A DNA stretch of 29,291 bases from a virus: IMG/VR virus record IMGVR_UViG_3300037069_001242, positions 1 through 29,291 of that record. The stretch is one strand, 5' to 3'. Both the position numbers and the translations under genes were made by a program. This document shows, one piece after another, positions 18,051 to 25,865 of this stretch. A model generated the notes under the pieces. It was given only the letters and a program-made list of their open reading frames with translations, was not told the origin of the DNA and did not search any database. Each line of letters starts with the position of its first letter. The stretch's first letter is position 1.

Positions 18051-20606
18051 GTGGCTTCATCGACATCGGCAACAGCGCCGACCAAAAAACTAGCAAAGAC
18101 TGCCGAGGATAACCCGGCTGGCGACCTGCCAGCAACGACCTCGTCCGACAAGACCGACAAAGCTAAAAACCCGTTCCTGACATCCGACCAAGCGCGGGAT
18201 GCCTACGAGGACGCCTGGAAATGGTACCGCGTCTACATGAACCCGCTCGACGAGCTCGAACGTATCGCCCGCAACCGGCCCAGCCCGACCATCGACCCGA
18301 GCCTGCCGCGCATCACGGACGGCACCACGGCTGGCATTATCCTGGAAACACCCAAGCGCGTGTTCGAGCAAGTCCCAACCGGCCACGTCATTAACAAGGA
18401 TGCCCCCGAACTCGCCCCGATTGCTGACACTATCCTGCGCGAAAAGCTCTTATTCCTGTACAACCGCCAGGGCAACCTGCTCCAAAAGACCTGGAACATG
18501 ATAGGCAAGTCGATGACCTACGGCGTAGCCAGCTCGTACACCTTTTTCACGAGCACCAACGGCAAAATGCACACCGATTTCATCCTGCCCTATGCCAAAG
18601 ACAGCTTCGCCGAAAAGGGCAAAGTCTATCAGCCCGACAGCAACTTCCGCTTCCTGCGCAGCTGGTACACCAAGCGTGACATCAAGGCCATAATCGACCG
18701 CGAACAGCGCCTGGAAAAGACCCTCAAGGGCTACAAGACGCCCTACGACCTGCCAAAGATGGCCGACTGGATGGAATCAGGCCCGCAACAGAAGCCCGTA
18801 TACCTCATGACCCCGGCCGAAAAGGAAAAAGGCGGCGATACCGGCGGTTACGAGATGATTCACGTCTTTCAAAAGGGCGTCGGCGCCAATTTCTTCGGTT
18901 TCGCGCCCCGATTCGCCGAGGGACAGAACTTATACGTCAAACCCAACCCCGACCCGCGCGGTGCAATGCCTATAGATGACCTGTATTGCAACATCGACCT
19001 GTCAAACCCGATGGGACGCGGCCAGGTTGAGCTTTGCGGCGGCTTGCAGAACCTGATGGACCAGCAAATGCAGCTGTACCAGTTCATGAGCACCATCATG
19101 CAAGGCCCACCGCTCCAAACTTGGGGCAACGTCAACAAAGCCACGCTGAAATACCGCCCGAATGCCATCTGGGACATGGGCAGCAACATGCAAAACAAAG
19201 TTGAGCCGGTCCAAATCACCAACGAGCAAATCAAGACGTTCGTGCCCAACATGCAGTTCTTAGCGGGCAAGATAAACATGATAAACGCCACCCAGGACAG
19301 CGCTATCCCGCAATCCGCTGGCACGACGACCAGCCAGAGCAAGACGCACGCCGGGGTGCAGCAGCAAGTAGAGCGCCTTGGCGTCAGCGACAACTACCTG
19401 CAGATGATGGCCGAGGCATGGTTCAAAGCCCAGTCCGAAACCAGCCTGAACCTGTACTTCGCCAACATGAAAGGCAAAGAAAAAGTCGACGTCGGCGAGC
19501 AATCCGTCAAGGACCTAGAGGGCACCGTGGCCGCCAAGTACGTCAAGGTCGACCCCCAAACCAATAACGCCACCCTGAACATCGACTACGACAAACTCGA
19601 CACGGCCGTTTTATCATTCCACGTCGACGCCGGTACATCCAAAAAGCTCGACGACGCCGAACAGCTGGCCAAGCTCCAAACCGTCCTGCAGGACGTCGGC
19701 ACCAATGGCCGCGTCATTAGTTGGTTCTTATCGCAAGAGGGCAAGAAGCTCAACTTCGGCGACATCTACAAGCAGATGCTGGAACGCATCGGCCTCACCA
19801 ACCTCGACACTATCCTCAGCGACATGACACCCGAGGAAACGCAAGCCGCCAAGCAGCAGCCGTACCCACTGTTCGACATGCCGAAGCTTTCCGCCAAGTA
19901 CGAGGACCTACCGCCGAGCGCTCAGGTCGGCTTCCTGGCCGGTGCAGGCATTCAGGTCAACGCCCAAGAAGTCATGCAGGCGCCTATCGCCGACCCGAAC
20001 GTCCGTGGTCAGGCACAGGCCATTGGCGACCAAGTGCTGTCGCAGATGCACCCGGCGCTGCAGCAGATGCAGGCCCTCGGCTGGAAACCGAACGACCTGC
20101 CACCCGACACCATGAACGCCGTACTGGGATTACTTGGATTGCCAGCCAACGGTCAGTCACCCGCCCAGCTGAATGCTCAGTCAAGCGCTACCAAAGCCGC
20201 TCACGACATCGTCACCAACCACGCCAAGACCGCGCTGGCGGCCGCCCAAGAAGCCCACAGGCAAGGTATGGAAGTACACAAGACCGCCATGGCCGACGTG
20301 CAGACCGGCGAGATGCAACCGGCCCAGCCCGCGCAACCGGCCAGCAGCGGCGCCGATGGCAGCCAGACCGCCCCGGCCCAACCTGCGCAGGACCCGCAGC
20401 TCACACCAGGCGCACCGGGCGTCGGTGATATATCGCACCACACGAACCCGCTCAACCCGCAGGAAACGCAGATTGCCCACCAGTTGATACAGCACGGCTT
20501 TTCTGACCAGGACGTCGAGCAAGCCATCGTGATGCTGCGCCAGGGTATGCCGATGCAGCAAGTTATTCAGACATTAGGGGCCAAGCATGCCGGTGCCCCA
20601 GCCTAG
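18051..20606 (+). CDS. Portal protein
   Basis: 851 aa, GTG start with AGGGG 7 nt upstream. The size, the position after the terminase and before scaffold and capsid, and the DLYCNIDLSNPMGRGQVEL-type region (stem/wing of large podovirus-like portals) support a portal. A disordered, charged N-terminus (1-45), a folded core (about 45-640) and a long Gln/Pro/Ala-rich C-terminus with coiled-coil stretches (QAAHDIV-like, AALAAAQEAHRQGMEVHKTA) are visible. It forms the dodecameric ring at the packaging vertex through which DNA enters and leaves. The extended C-terminal tail would lie inside the head, as a barrel or gripping element. Confidence 0.75.
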   Translation: MASSTSATAPTKKLAKTAEDNPAGDLPATTSSDKTDKAKNPFLTSDQARDAYEDAWKWYRVYMNPLDELERIARNRPSPTIDPSLPRITDGTTAGIILETPKRVFEQVPTGHVINKDAPELAPIADTILREKLLFLYNRQGNLLQKTWNMIGKSMTYGVASSYTFFTSTNGKMHTDFILPYAKDSFAEKGKVYQPDSNFRFLRSWYTKRDIKAIIDREQRLEKTLKGYKTPYDLPKMADWMESGPQQKPVYLMTPAEKEKGGDTGGYEMIHVFQKGVGANFFGFAPRFAEGQNLYVKPNPDPRGAMPIDDLYCNIDLSNPMGRGQVELCGGLQNLMDQQMQLYQFMSTIMQGPPLQTWGNVNKATLKYRPNAIWDMGSNMQNKVEPVQITNEQIKTFVPNMQFLAGKINMINATQDSAIPQSAGTTTSQSKTHAGVQQQVERLGVSDNYLQMMAEAWFKAQSETSLNLYFANMKGKEKVDVGEQSVKDLEGTVAAKYVKVDPQTNNATLNIDYDKLDTAVLSFHVDAGTSKKLDDAEQLAKLQTVLQDVGTNGRVISWFLSQEGKKLNFGDIYKQMLERIGLTNLDTILSDMTPEETQAAKQQPYPLFDMPKLSAKYEDLPPSAQVGFLAGAGIQVNAQEVMQAPIADPNVRGQAQAIGDQVLSQMHPALQQMQALGWKPNDLPPDTMNAVLGLLGLPANGQSPAQLNAQSSATKAAHDIVTNHAKTALAAAQEAHRQGMEVHKTAMADVQTGEMQPAQPAQPASSGADGSQTAPAQPAQDPQLTPGAPGVGDISHHTNPLNPQETQIAHQLIQHGFSDQDVEQAIVMLRQGMPMQQVIQTLGAKHAGAPA

Positions 20607-20844
20607 CAACACCTACAACGCCAAGATGGGCTGCGATAACTGCGGCTGGATTGCCCTGTACGCCGTGCCCAAAGGCTACGAAATCGAGGACAGCGACCGT
20701 GACACCGAGCATTACAGCTGCTACCACCGGCACAGGTCCGGCGCCGCCACGACGCTGTATTGCATGAACTGTGGCACACCCTACCTGAAAGTCTTTTGGC
20801 AAGAGGACAACGTCGAACCAGCAAAGGTGAGCACCAATGGATGA
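20587..20844 (+). CDS. Small zinc-ribbon protein
   Basis: 85 aa, overlapping the portal end by 20 nt. CDNCG (16-20) and CMNCG (59-63) form a zinc ribbon, with an extra Cys/His group (YSCYHRHRSG) between. Role unknown; many small Cys-pair proteins occur in this genome. Confidence 0.65.
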   Translation: MPVPQPSNTYNAKMGCDNCGWIALYAVPKGYEIEDSDRDTEHYSCYHRHRSGAATTLYCMNCGTPYLKVFWQEDNVEPAKVSTNG

Positions 20845-21193
20845 TACATTCCCGACCGACGCCGTGGTGGTGGGCGACAGCACCGAGGACTATACCAACT
20901 CGACCGTCTACGACCCCGGCCAGCCCGAGGGCCAAGCCGAGCGTATTGCTGAAGAGAACGCCGCCAAAGCCAGCAGCTACCCTATACTCGGCGAAATCCA
21001 CCAATGGTTCGATGCCCAGATTGCCGATTGCCCGAACATCACGAACATCGTGACCGATGCCATGACCGTCAACGGCGCCACCTACACCCGCGAGGTCAGC
21101 ATCGAGGCCCAGGTGCTCGCATTCCAGTTGCTGCAGAAGCTGCTCGAAGAGAAGCGCGACGAGTTCAAGGAGTACCGTTTTGAAGCCGAATGA
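20837..21193 (+). CDS. Hypothetical acidic protein
   Basis: 118 aa, overlapping the previous gene by 8 nt. Disordered acidic N-terminus, then helices (EIHQWFDAQIADCPNITNIV; EVSIEAQVLAFQLLQKLLEE). Its location between portal and scaffold suggests a head-assembly or decoration role; the sequence gives no family. Confidence 0.65.
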   Translation: MDDTFPTDAVVVGDSTEDYTNSTVYDPGQPEGQAERIAEENAAKASSYPILGEIHQWFDAQIADCPNITNIVTDAMTVNGATYTREVSIEAQVLAFQLLQKLLEEKRDEFKEYRFEAE

Positions 21194-21464
21194 TACCCCA
21201 CCAGCTGAACCCGTGCCGCAGACCACCACCGTGTTCGACCCGACGCCCATGAAAGCCGACGAACACGACTGGATGCAGCGCGGTTACATGATTATGGATG
21301 CCTGCCAACCGTCCCGCCCAGAGTGTCATAACGGTGGCATTCCCATCAAGCCGGGCCAGTTATTAGTTAAAGACGCGAAAGGAAACTACCGATTCGAGGA
21401 TGAGACAGATGCCACTATCCCCGAGAGGCAACAGCAGCGACCGACCGAGAGTTCTAAGGACTAG
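21180..21464 (+). CDS. Hypothetical protein, TTG start
   Basis: 94 aa. The frame starts at a TTG with a very good AAGGAG 8 nt upstream and overlaps the previous stop by 14 nt; no ATG is available nearby that keeps this spacing. Two Cys (ACQPSRPEC) in the middle, Pro- and Asp-rich ends. Not recognised. Confidence 0.6.
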   Translation: MKPNDTPPAEPVPQTTTVFDPTPMKADEHDWMQRGYMIMDACQPSRPECHNGGIPIKPGQLLVKDAKGNYRFEDETDATIPERQQQRPTESSKD

Positions 21465-21537
21465 CCCTCTTGCTCACTCGGCCGGTGACTGGTGTTACCT
21501 CGCACCCGTTAGCATCGTTATTGCTCGCAAGGCCGCG

Positions 21538-21566
21538 TTACAGGCTATGGGGTAGCCCCCCTGTAA
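21538..21566 (+). other. Strong stem-loop upstream of scaffold/capsid genes
   Basis: TTACAGG (21538-21544) pairs with CCTGTAA (21560-21566) and, inside, GGGG with CCCC around TAG; a 4-nt bulge CTAT separates them. No T run follows, so a processing or mRNA-stabilising hairpin is more likely than a terminator. The rest of 21465-21612 has no gene and no clear promoter. Confidence 0.5.
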
Positions 21567-21612
21567 GAAATAGCATGGTTGACCACCTAAACAGTCAGAA
21601 AGGGGATGTATC

Positions 21613-22467
21613 ATGGATGACGCAGCAAATGCACCTGATACTCAAGCGTTAGATGACAGTGTCCAAGACCTGCCACTTAACGGACAACCGGCCACGGAAG
21701 CGCCAGCAAATCAAACTACCGAGCCCGCAGCAGACACAGGCACAGACGACGCCGCTGCAGCTCAGGGACAGGATGACAAGCCAGCAGACGACCCGAAGCC
21801 GGATGGCGGAACCGAAACACCGCCTAGCGGTCAGCCCGGCGACAAGCCAGCTGACGATAACGGCCAGCCCGAAAACGCCCAGCAGGACCTTACACCTGAA
21901 GAGCGCAATCGCTTGGCAGCCGAGGCGTTTCGCAACCGGCAACGGACGAGAGCCAACGTCGAGAATACAATCGACCAGAACTACGCCGCAAAGTCCCAAC
22001 AGGATTTTGAGGATGAGGGTTACGAACCAGCCCAAGCCCAAATCGAAGCGTTACGCGCAGAGATGGCTTACAAGGAACAACGTACCCAAATCGCCGAGCT
22101 GAATGCTGGCCTGCAATCCGACGCCGTCAACATCGTGCATGACATGCCCGTGTTCGACCCGAACTCGAAAGAGTTTGACGCTGCATTCACGCAGCAGGTC
22201 GAAGCAGCGTATAAAACCGCCGCGCGTGTCCAAGCCGACCAGAACGGGATAGTGCTCAATGCCGAGGTGCCGCTTTACGACTTTTACAAACAGATGCACG
22301 ACATCTACAGTCGGGGCAACACCACCGGGGCTCTCAGTCAACAACAGGCGAACGCAGCAATGCTCGCCGCAACCGAAGAGCCTGGGGGCAGCTCGACCAC
22401 ATCCAAAGGGCCTGAAACCCTGGACGATATGGAAGCAAGACTTGGGGATGTCGTTATCGCTGGATAA
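21613..22467 (+). CDS. Head scaffolding protein
   Basis: 284 aa, GGGG site upstream, 19 nt before the capsid gene. Residues 1-95 are acidic and Pro/Gln/Asp-rich (disordered); about 96-190 are charged heptad-like helices (TPEERNRLAAEAFRNRQRTR, QIEALRAEMAYKEQRTQIAE); the C-terminus is short and acidic. This layout, low complexity, high Gln/Glu/Asp and the place directly before the major capsid protein are typical of scaffold proteins that guide procapsid assembly and are removed later. No protease gene is seen nearby. Confidence 0.75.
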   Translation: MDDAANAPDTQALDDSVQDLPLNGQPATEAPANQTTEPAADTGTDDAAAAQGQDDKPADDPKPDGGTETPPSGQPGDKPADDNGQPENAQQDLTPEERNRLAAEAFRNRQRTRANVENTIDQNYAAKSQQDFEDEGYEPAQAQIEALRAEMAYKEQRTQIAELNAGLQSDAVNIVHDMPVFDPNSKEFDAAFTQQVEAAYKTAARVQADQNGIVLNAEVPLYDFYKQMHDIYSRGNTTGALSQQQANAAMLAATEEPGGSSTTSKGPETLDDMEARLGDVVIAG

Positions 22468-22486
22468 TTAAAGAGGTTAAAATCCA

Positions 22487-23398
22487 ATGGCCAATACGAC
22501 CAGCTCCACCTTGTCCGCCGACCTACAGACTTACTTTAGTAAGAAGCTGCAGATTCAGGCGAAGTACAAGACCGTCCTCGACCAGTTTGGCTGGACCGAG
22601 AACATTCCTGCGCAAAGCAGCAAAACAATATCATTCACTCAGTACGCAGACCTAGCACCCGCTATCAGCTCGCTCACAGAAGGCACGCCGCCATCCAACG
22701 AAGCACTGTCTAGCACCGCATCTACGGCTACCATCAACCAAATCGGTGCCTACGTGACACTGACCGACCTGGCCACGCTGACCGTCAAGCACCCCGTAAC
22801 CCAAAAGACTACGGAACTGCTCGGCGTGCAGGGCGCTCGTTCCTACGACCGCCTCATCAACGCCACCGTTGTTGCGGGTACCAACGTCGTATACGCAGGC
22901 GGTGCCGCTAACCGCGCAGCCCTGGCCGCCGGTAACGTCATCACCACGACCGAAATCCGTAAGGCAGTCACCATGCTGCGCAACAACGGTGCGGTTGAGT
23001 TCGACGACGGTAACTTCGTGCTCGTGCTCGACCCGTCGGTTGAGGGCGACCTGCTCGGTGACACCACGTTCGCCAACACGGTATACCGCCAGGCAACTCC
23101 GGCCAAGCAGAACGAACTGTACAAGGGTATCGTAACGGTATGGGGCGGCGTGACCGTTGTTCGTAGTAACAACATCCCGACCATCTCTAGCACCGTGACG
23201 GTTCACACCAGCTACGTGTTCGGACAGAACGCTTACGCCGTGACCGACCTGCAGAGTATGCAGATGTACACCGAGGGTCCTGGTACCGTGTCCGACCCGC
23301 TACACCAGATAATGACGATGGGTTGGAAGTGCGGATTCGCTTGCGTAATCCTGAACAACAGCTTCATGGTTCGTATCGAGAGCGCTTCGGCATTCTAG
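22487..23398 (+). CDS. Major capsid protein, N4-gp56 family
   Basis: 303 aa, AAAGAGG 12 nt before the ATG. The family pattern is clear: an N-terminal YFSKKLQIQAKYKTVLDQFG, then NIPAQSSKTISFTQYADLAP, LTEGTPP, an INQIGAYVTLTDLATLTVKH strand-helix, a GTNVVYAGGA turn and the C-terminal GTVSDPLHQIMTMGWKCGFA. N4-gp56-type proteins have the HK97 fold and build the icosahedral head. At 303 aa it is shorter than N4 gp56 but in the range of small relatives. GC-rich, highly codon-biased, as expected for the most abundant protein. Confidence 0.88.
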   Translation: MANTTSSTLSADLQTYFSKKLQIQAKYKTVLDQFGWTENIPAQSSKTISFTQYADLAPAISSLTEGTPPSNEALSSTASTATINQIGAYVTLTDLATLTVKHPVTQKTTELLGVQGARSYDRLINATVVAGTNVVYAGGAANRAALAAGNVITTTEIRKAVTMLRNNGAVEFDDGNFVLVLDPSVEGDLLGDTTFANTVYRQATPAKQNELYKGIVTVWGGVTVVRSNNIPTISSTVTVHTSYVFGQNAYAVTDLQSMQMYTEGPGTVSDPLHQIMTMGWKCGFACVILNNSFMVRIESASAF

Positions 23399-23416
23399 GG
23401 TACTGAGTAGTAACTA

Positions 23417-23442
23417 GGGTGGCGGCATAAACCCCGCCACCC
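23417..23442 (+). other. Strong stem-loop after the capsid gene
   Basis: GGGTGGCGG (23417-23425), 8-nt loop, CCGCCACCC (23434-23442), a perfect 9-bp stem. No T run follows. It may protect the capsid mRNA 3' end or reduce read-through into the next gene. Confidence 0.65.
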
Positions 23443-23462
23443 CGCCACGAAAGGCATTTACT

Positions 23463-23684
23463 ATGGCAGCAGAGCCAGAAACAACAACCATGCGGCTCGA
23501 CAATGACATCACGGTCAACGGCCGGACATTCAAAGCAGGTATGAAAACCGAAGTTCCCAAGAACCAGGCCGACGACCTTGCCCGAATGGACCACGAACAC
23601 ACTCAGTACTTACTCAATCTGAGCAAGAAGCAGGTATACACTGACGCCGTCAAGACCAACATTCAAGTCGGGTCCGTCCAGTAA
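23463..23684 (+). CDS. Hypothetical small head-region protein
   Basis: 73 aa, GAAAGG about 10 nt before the ATG. N-terminal RLDNDITVNGRTFKAGMKTE looks like a beta-hairpin domain with a turn, then a helix (NQADDLARMDHEHTQYLLNL). Such small proteins after the capsid gene are often head-decoration or head-completion factors; not proven here. Confidence 0.65.
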   Translation: MAAEPETTTMRLDNDITVNGRTFKAGMKTEVPKNQADDLARMDHEHTQYLLNLSKKQVYTDAVKTNIQVGSVQ

Positions 23685-23700
23685 CGAAAGAGAGATAACC

Positions 23701-24150
23701 ATGCCTACTTTTGGTATCGGTGGCTATCAGTTTGAGTACGAGGTTGGCAACAACGCCGTGACGTTCAAATTCTGGGACCCAGAGGACGCAAACAACACAG
23801 CTGAAGTCACTATCGACAAGAAAGACTTGCCCAAGGGTGTCAGCAGCTTAGAGGGCCGCATCGTGTCCGACCTTGCATTCCGCATGGCCGCCAAGACGCT
23901 CAACTCGAAGCGCGACGCGCGCATCAAGAAACAGACCAATGACGCGACGAACGCCAAGGTCGACAGCGACGCTATCACCCGCGAGCAGTCCGAGGACTTT
24001 TTGGCCAACGCCAAGGACGTCAAGACCGAGCCTGATTTCGTCACGAAAGACGGCACCAATGTCTTTACCGGCGGCCCCGCCGGGCAGGACGTACATGGCA
24101 ACCCGGTCACCGACCCGGAAGCCAGCAGCTCATCGAGCAGCAAGAAGTAG
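23701..24150 (+). CDS. Hypothetical protein
   Basis: 149 aa, AAAGAGAG upstream. N-terminal beta-rich region (FEYEVGNNAVTFKFWDPEDA), then a helical, charged middle and a Ser-rich tail (SSSSSSKK). Followed by an intrinsic terminator, so it ends the portal-capsid transcript. Not recognised. Confidence 0.65.
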   Translation: MPTFGIGGYQFEYEVGNNAVTFKFWDPEDANNTAEVTIDKKDLPKGVSSLEGRIVSDLAFRMAAKTLNSKRDARIKKQTNDATNAKVDSDAITREQSEDFLANAKDVKTEPDFVTKDGTNVFTGGPAGQDVHGNPVTDPEASSSSSSKK

Positions 24151-24156
24151 CGAACA

Positions 24157-24180
24157 GGGGCGGCCCACACCGCCCCTTTT
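24157..24180 (+). terminator. Intrinsic terminator
   Basis: GGGGCGG (24157-24163), 6-nt loop CCCACA, CCGCCCC (24170-24176), then TTTTG. Ends transcription after the capsid module. Confidence 0.8.
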
Positions 24181-24206
24181 GCTCTACCAAAGCATTATGT
24201 TATATA
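24179..24206 (+). promoter_or_regulatory. Promoter for the virion-protein genes
   Basis: TTGCTC (24179-24184), 16-nt spacer, TATATA (24201-24206); TATAAG at 24211 is an alternative -10. The -35 overlaps the terminator T run, so termination and initiation are back to back. Confidence 0.5.
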
Positions 24207-24249
24207 TAGGTATAAGCACTACGAGGCCAGCGCATAACCGCAGCCGACT

Positions 24250-24264
24250 ACTCCATAACGAGAA
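24250..24264 (+). promoter_or_regulatory. 15-bp leader element, copy 2
   Basis: ACTCCATAACGAGAA, identical to 18006-18020, in the leader of the next gene. It is a candidate binding site or RNA element shared by late virion transcripts. Confidence 0.5.
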
Positions 24265-24275
24265 CCTGTAGGCAA

Positions 24276-25313
24276 ATGAAAAATTATTTAATTTCTCTAG
24301 TAGCAGGTTTAATATTCATGGCACCAACATTCACAGTCAACCCCGCTGCAGGTGGTATACCCATCTCCGGCAACTTGGGGCCGTCACAAAATACTATCCA
24401 AACGCCGTCCCCGAGCAGTAACTTTCAAATCACTGCCCCGACCCAAAACCAGTACCTCGGCGGCACCATCTCCTCGCCACAGACCGGCGGCGGAACGGCG
24501 GCAGCATCTCCCGTTGACAACACCGGGATGACCGCCGGTCAGCTCAACGCCTCCAACATATCGCAAATCAACGGCCAGCTCGGGCAACTCGACCCGCAGC
24601 AACAAATCGGCCTGGACAACCTGCAGAACTCATACAATAACTCGCTGAACGGCCTCAACCAGCAACACGGCATCGCCCAGAATCAGTACAACACCCAGCA
24701 GCAGCAGAATACCCAGAACTACACCAACAACCGCAACAACATTATCACCAACACCAACGCGCAGATGAGCGCCTTGCAGCGCCTGCTCGGGCTGAACGGT
24801 GCCGGTAACAGCTCCGCCGCCTACGACCTCGTGCCCTACGCCGCCAGTCAGTACGGCAGCCAGAATCTCAACCAGGCCCAGCAGACTTACGGACAGAACG
24901 GCTCTAACCTGCAGAACGCTTGGGACGCTACCGAAGCCAGTTACAACACGAACAAGGACAACCTCGGCCACCAGCTCTACGCCGGTCAAAACAGCCTGAA
25001 GAGCGGTATCGCCCAGACCCGTGCCAACTTGCTCAGTGAACTCGGCCAGTTACAGGGCAACAGCGCACAGTACGACCCGCAAATCAATTCCCTGCTCAGC
25101 CAAATCACGCAGCTGTCGAACCAGTACGCCAACCCTGTCATGCAGACTGACAAGCTCAGCTTCACCCCGGCCACGCTCGCCAACTACAGTCTTGGCCAAC
25201 AGACGGCCGCTCACAATAGCCAGAACCCCGGCGCCAGTGAGATAAACCCGACGTTCCTGGGTATGCTGCAGGGCAACCAGCGCGACCAATTCGGTAACAT
25301 AATCACAGGATAA
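24276..25313 (+). CDS. Gln/Asn-rich putative virion protein
   Basis: 345 aa. Residues 1-18 look like a hydrophobic signal-like segment (MKNYLISLVAGLIF), but its DNA is unusually AT-rich and AGG lies only 3 nt before this ATG. The ATG at 24318 (MAPTFTVNPAAGG), with AGCAGG 10 nt upstream, is an equally likely start. The body is Gln/Asn/Ser-rich with many YNN, QQ and NNL repeats (QNQYNTQQQQNTQNYTNN) and helical segments (SQINGQLGQLDPQQQIGLDN). No enzyme motif. Low-complexity proteins of this kind in phages are often internal virion or ejection proteins. Confidence 0.65.
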   Translation: MKNYLISLVAGLIFMAPTFTVNPAAGGIPISGNLGPSQNTIQTPSPSSNFQITAPTQNQYLGGTISSPQTGGGTAAASPVDNTGMTAGQLNASNISQINGQLGQLDPQQQIGLDNLQNSYNNSLNGLNQQHGIAQNQYNTQQQQNTQNYTNNRNNIITNTNAQMSALQRLLGLNGAGNSSAAYDLVPYAASQYGSQNLNQAQQTYGQNGSNLQNAWDATEASYNTNKDNLGHQLYAGQNSLKSGIAQTRANLLSELGQLQGNSAQYDPQINSLLSQITQLSNQYANPVMQTDKLSFTPATLANYSLGQQTAAHNSQNPGASEINPTFLGMLQGNQRDQFGNIITG

Positions 25314-25319
25314 AACACA

Positions 25320-25865
25320 ATGTCGAACTTTCTTTCAGACCTCGTCAACGCTGGCAAGGCACTCATAGGCGATAACAACAAGCCGGCAGCAGCTGCAGCG
25401 CGAGTGGTCACCCCGCAAAGCAATCCATACAGCTACCAACTCAACGCGCAGCAACCGCAGATACAGGGCTCGCAGAATCCCGGCTATATACCGCTGCAAA
25501 ACTCCGGTTTCGGACCAGCTGGATACTCGTCCGGCTTGCAGAACGCATACAGCAACCCCCAGCAGGGCCAGCCGTTGCAGTACCTGCGTAGTGGCGGCAC
25601 GTTCGGACCGTACAGCGTCGGCGCTGGCGGCAACTACGGCGGCGGCATCCAACAGGGCTTTGTCCCGGCAGCCATCGCCAACGCCCAAGCTATGCAGTTA
25701 CAACAAGCCACACCCGGCGCGTTGCCACAAGGCAACGCCTACAATCCCGGCTATATACCGCTGCAAAACTCCGGTTTCGGACCCGTCGGCCAAACCGTCG
25801 GTATGCAGCCCACACAGCAGCAACTGCCGACTCTTAACCCGCAGCAAGGAATGAATCTGTACTAA
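25320..25865 (+). CDS. Putative virion protein with duplicated motif
   Basis: 181 aa, 6 nt after the previous stop. The N-terminus MSNFLSDLVNAGKALIGD is similar to the start of the next protein (MGFLDNLVNMGQAVAAQI), suggesting a common amphipathic targeting helix. The remainder is Gln/Gly/Asn/Pro-rich. NPGYIPLQNSGFGP occurs twice, encoded by identical 41-nt DNA segments at 25476-25516 and 25743-25783. Probably a structural or ejected protein. Confidence 0.6.
   Translation: MSNFLSDLVNAGKALIGDNNKPAAAAARVVTPQSNPYSYQLNAQQPQIQGSQNPGYIPLQNSGFGPAGYSSGLQNAYSNPQQGQPLQYLRSGGTFGPYSVGAGGNYGGGIQQGFVPAAIANAQAMQLQQATPGALPQGNAYNPGYIPLQNSGFGPVGQTVGMQPTQQQLPTLNPQQGMNLY
25476..25783 (+). repeat. Perfect 41-bp direct repeat within one gene
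   Basis: Copies at 25476-25516 and 25743-25783, identical over 41 bp including third codon positions, both in frame. The interval is 267 bp. The lack of silent differences suggests recent duplication or gene conversion. Confidence 0.85.
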
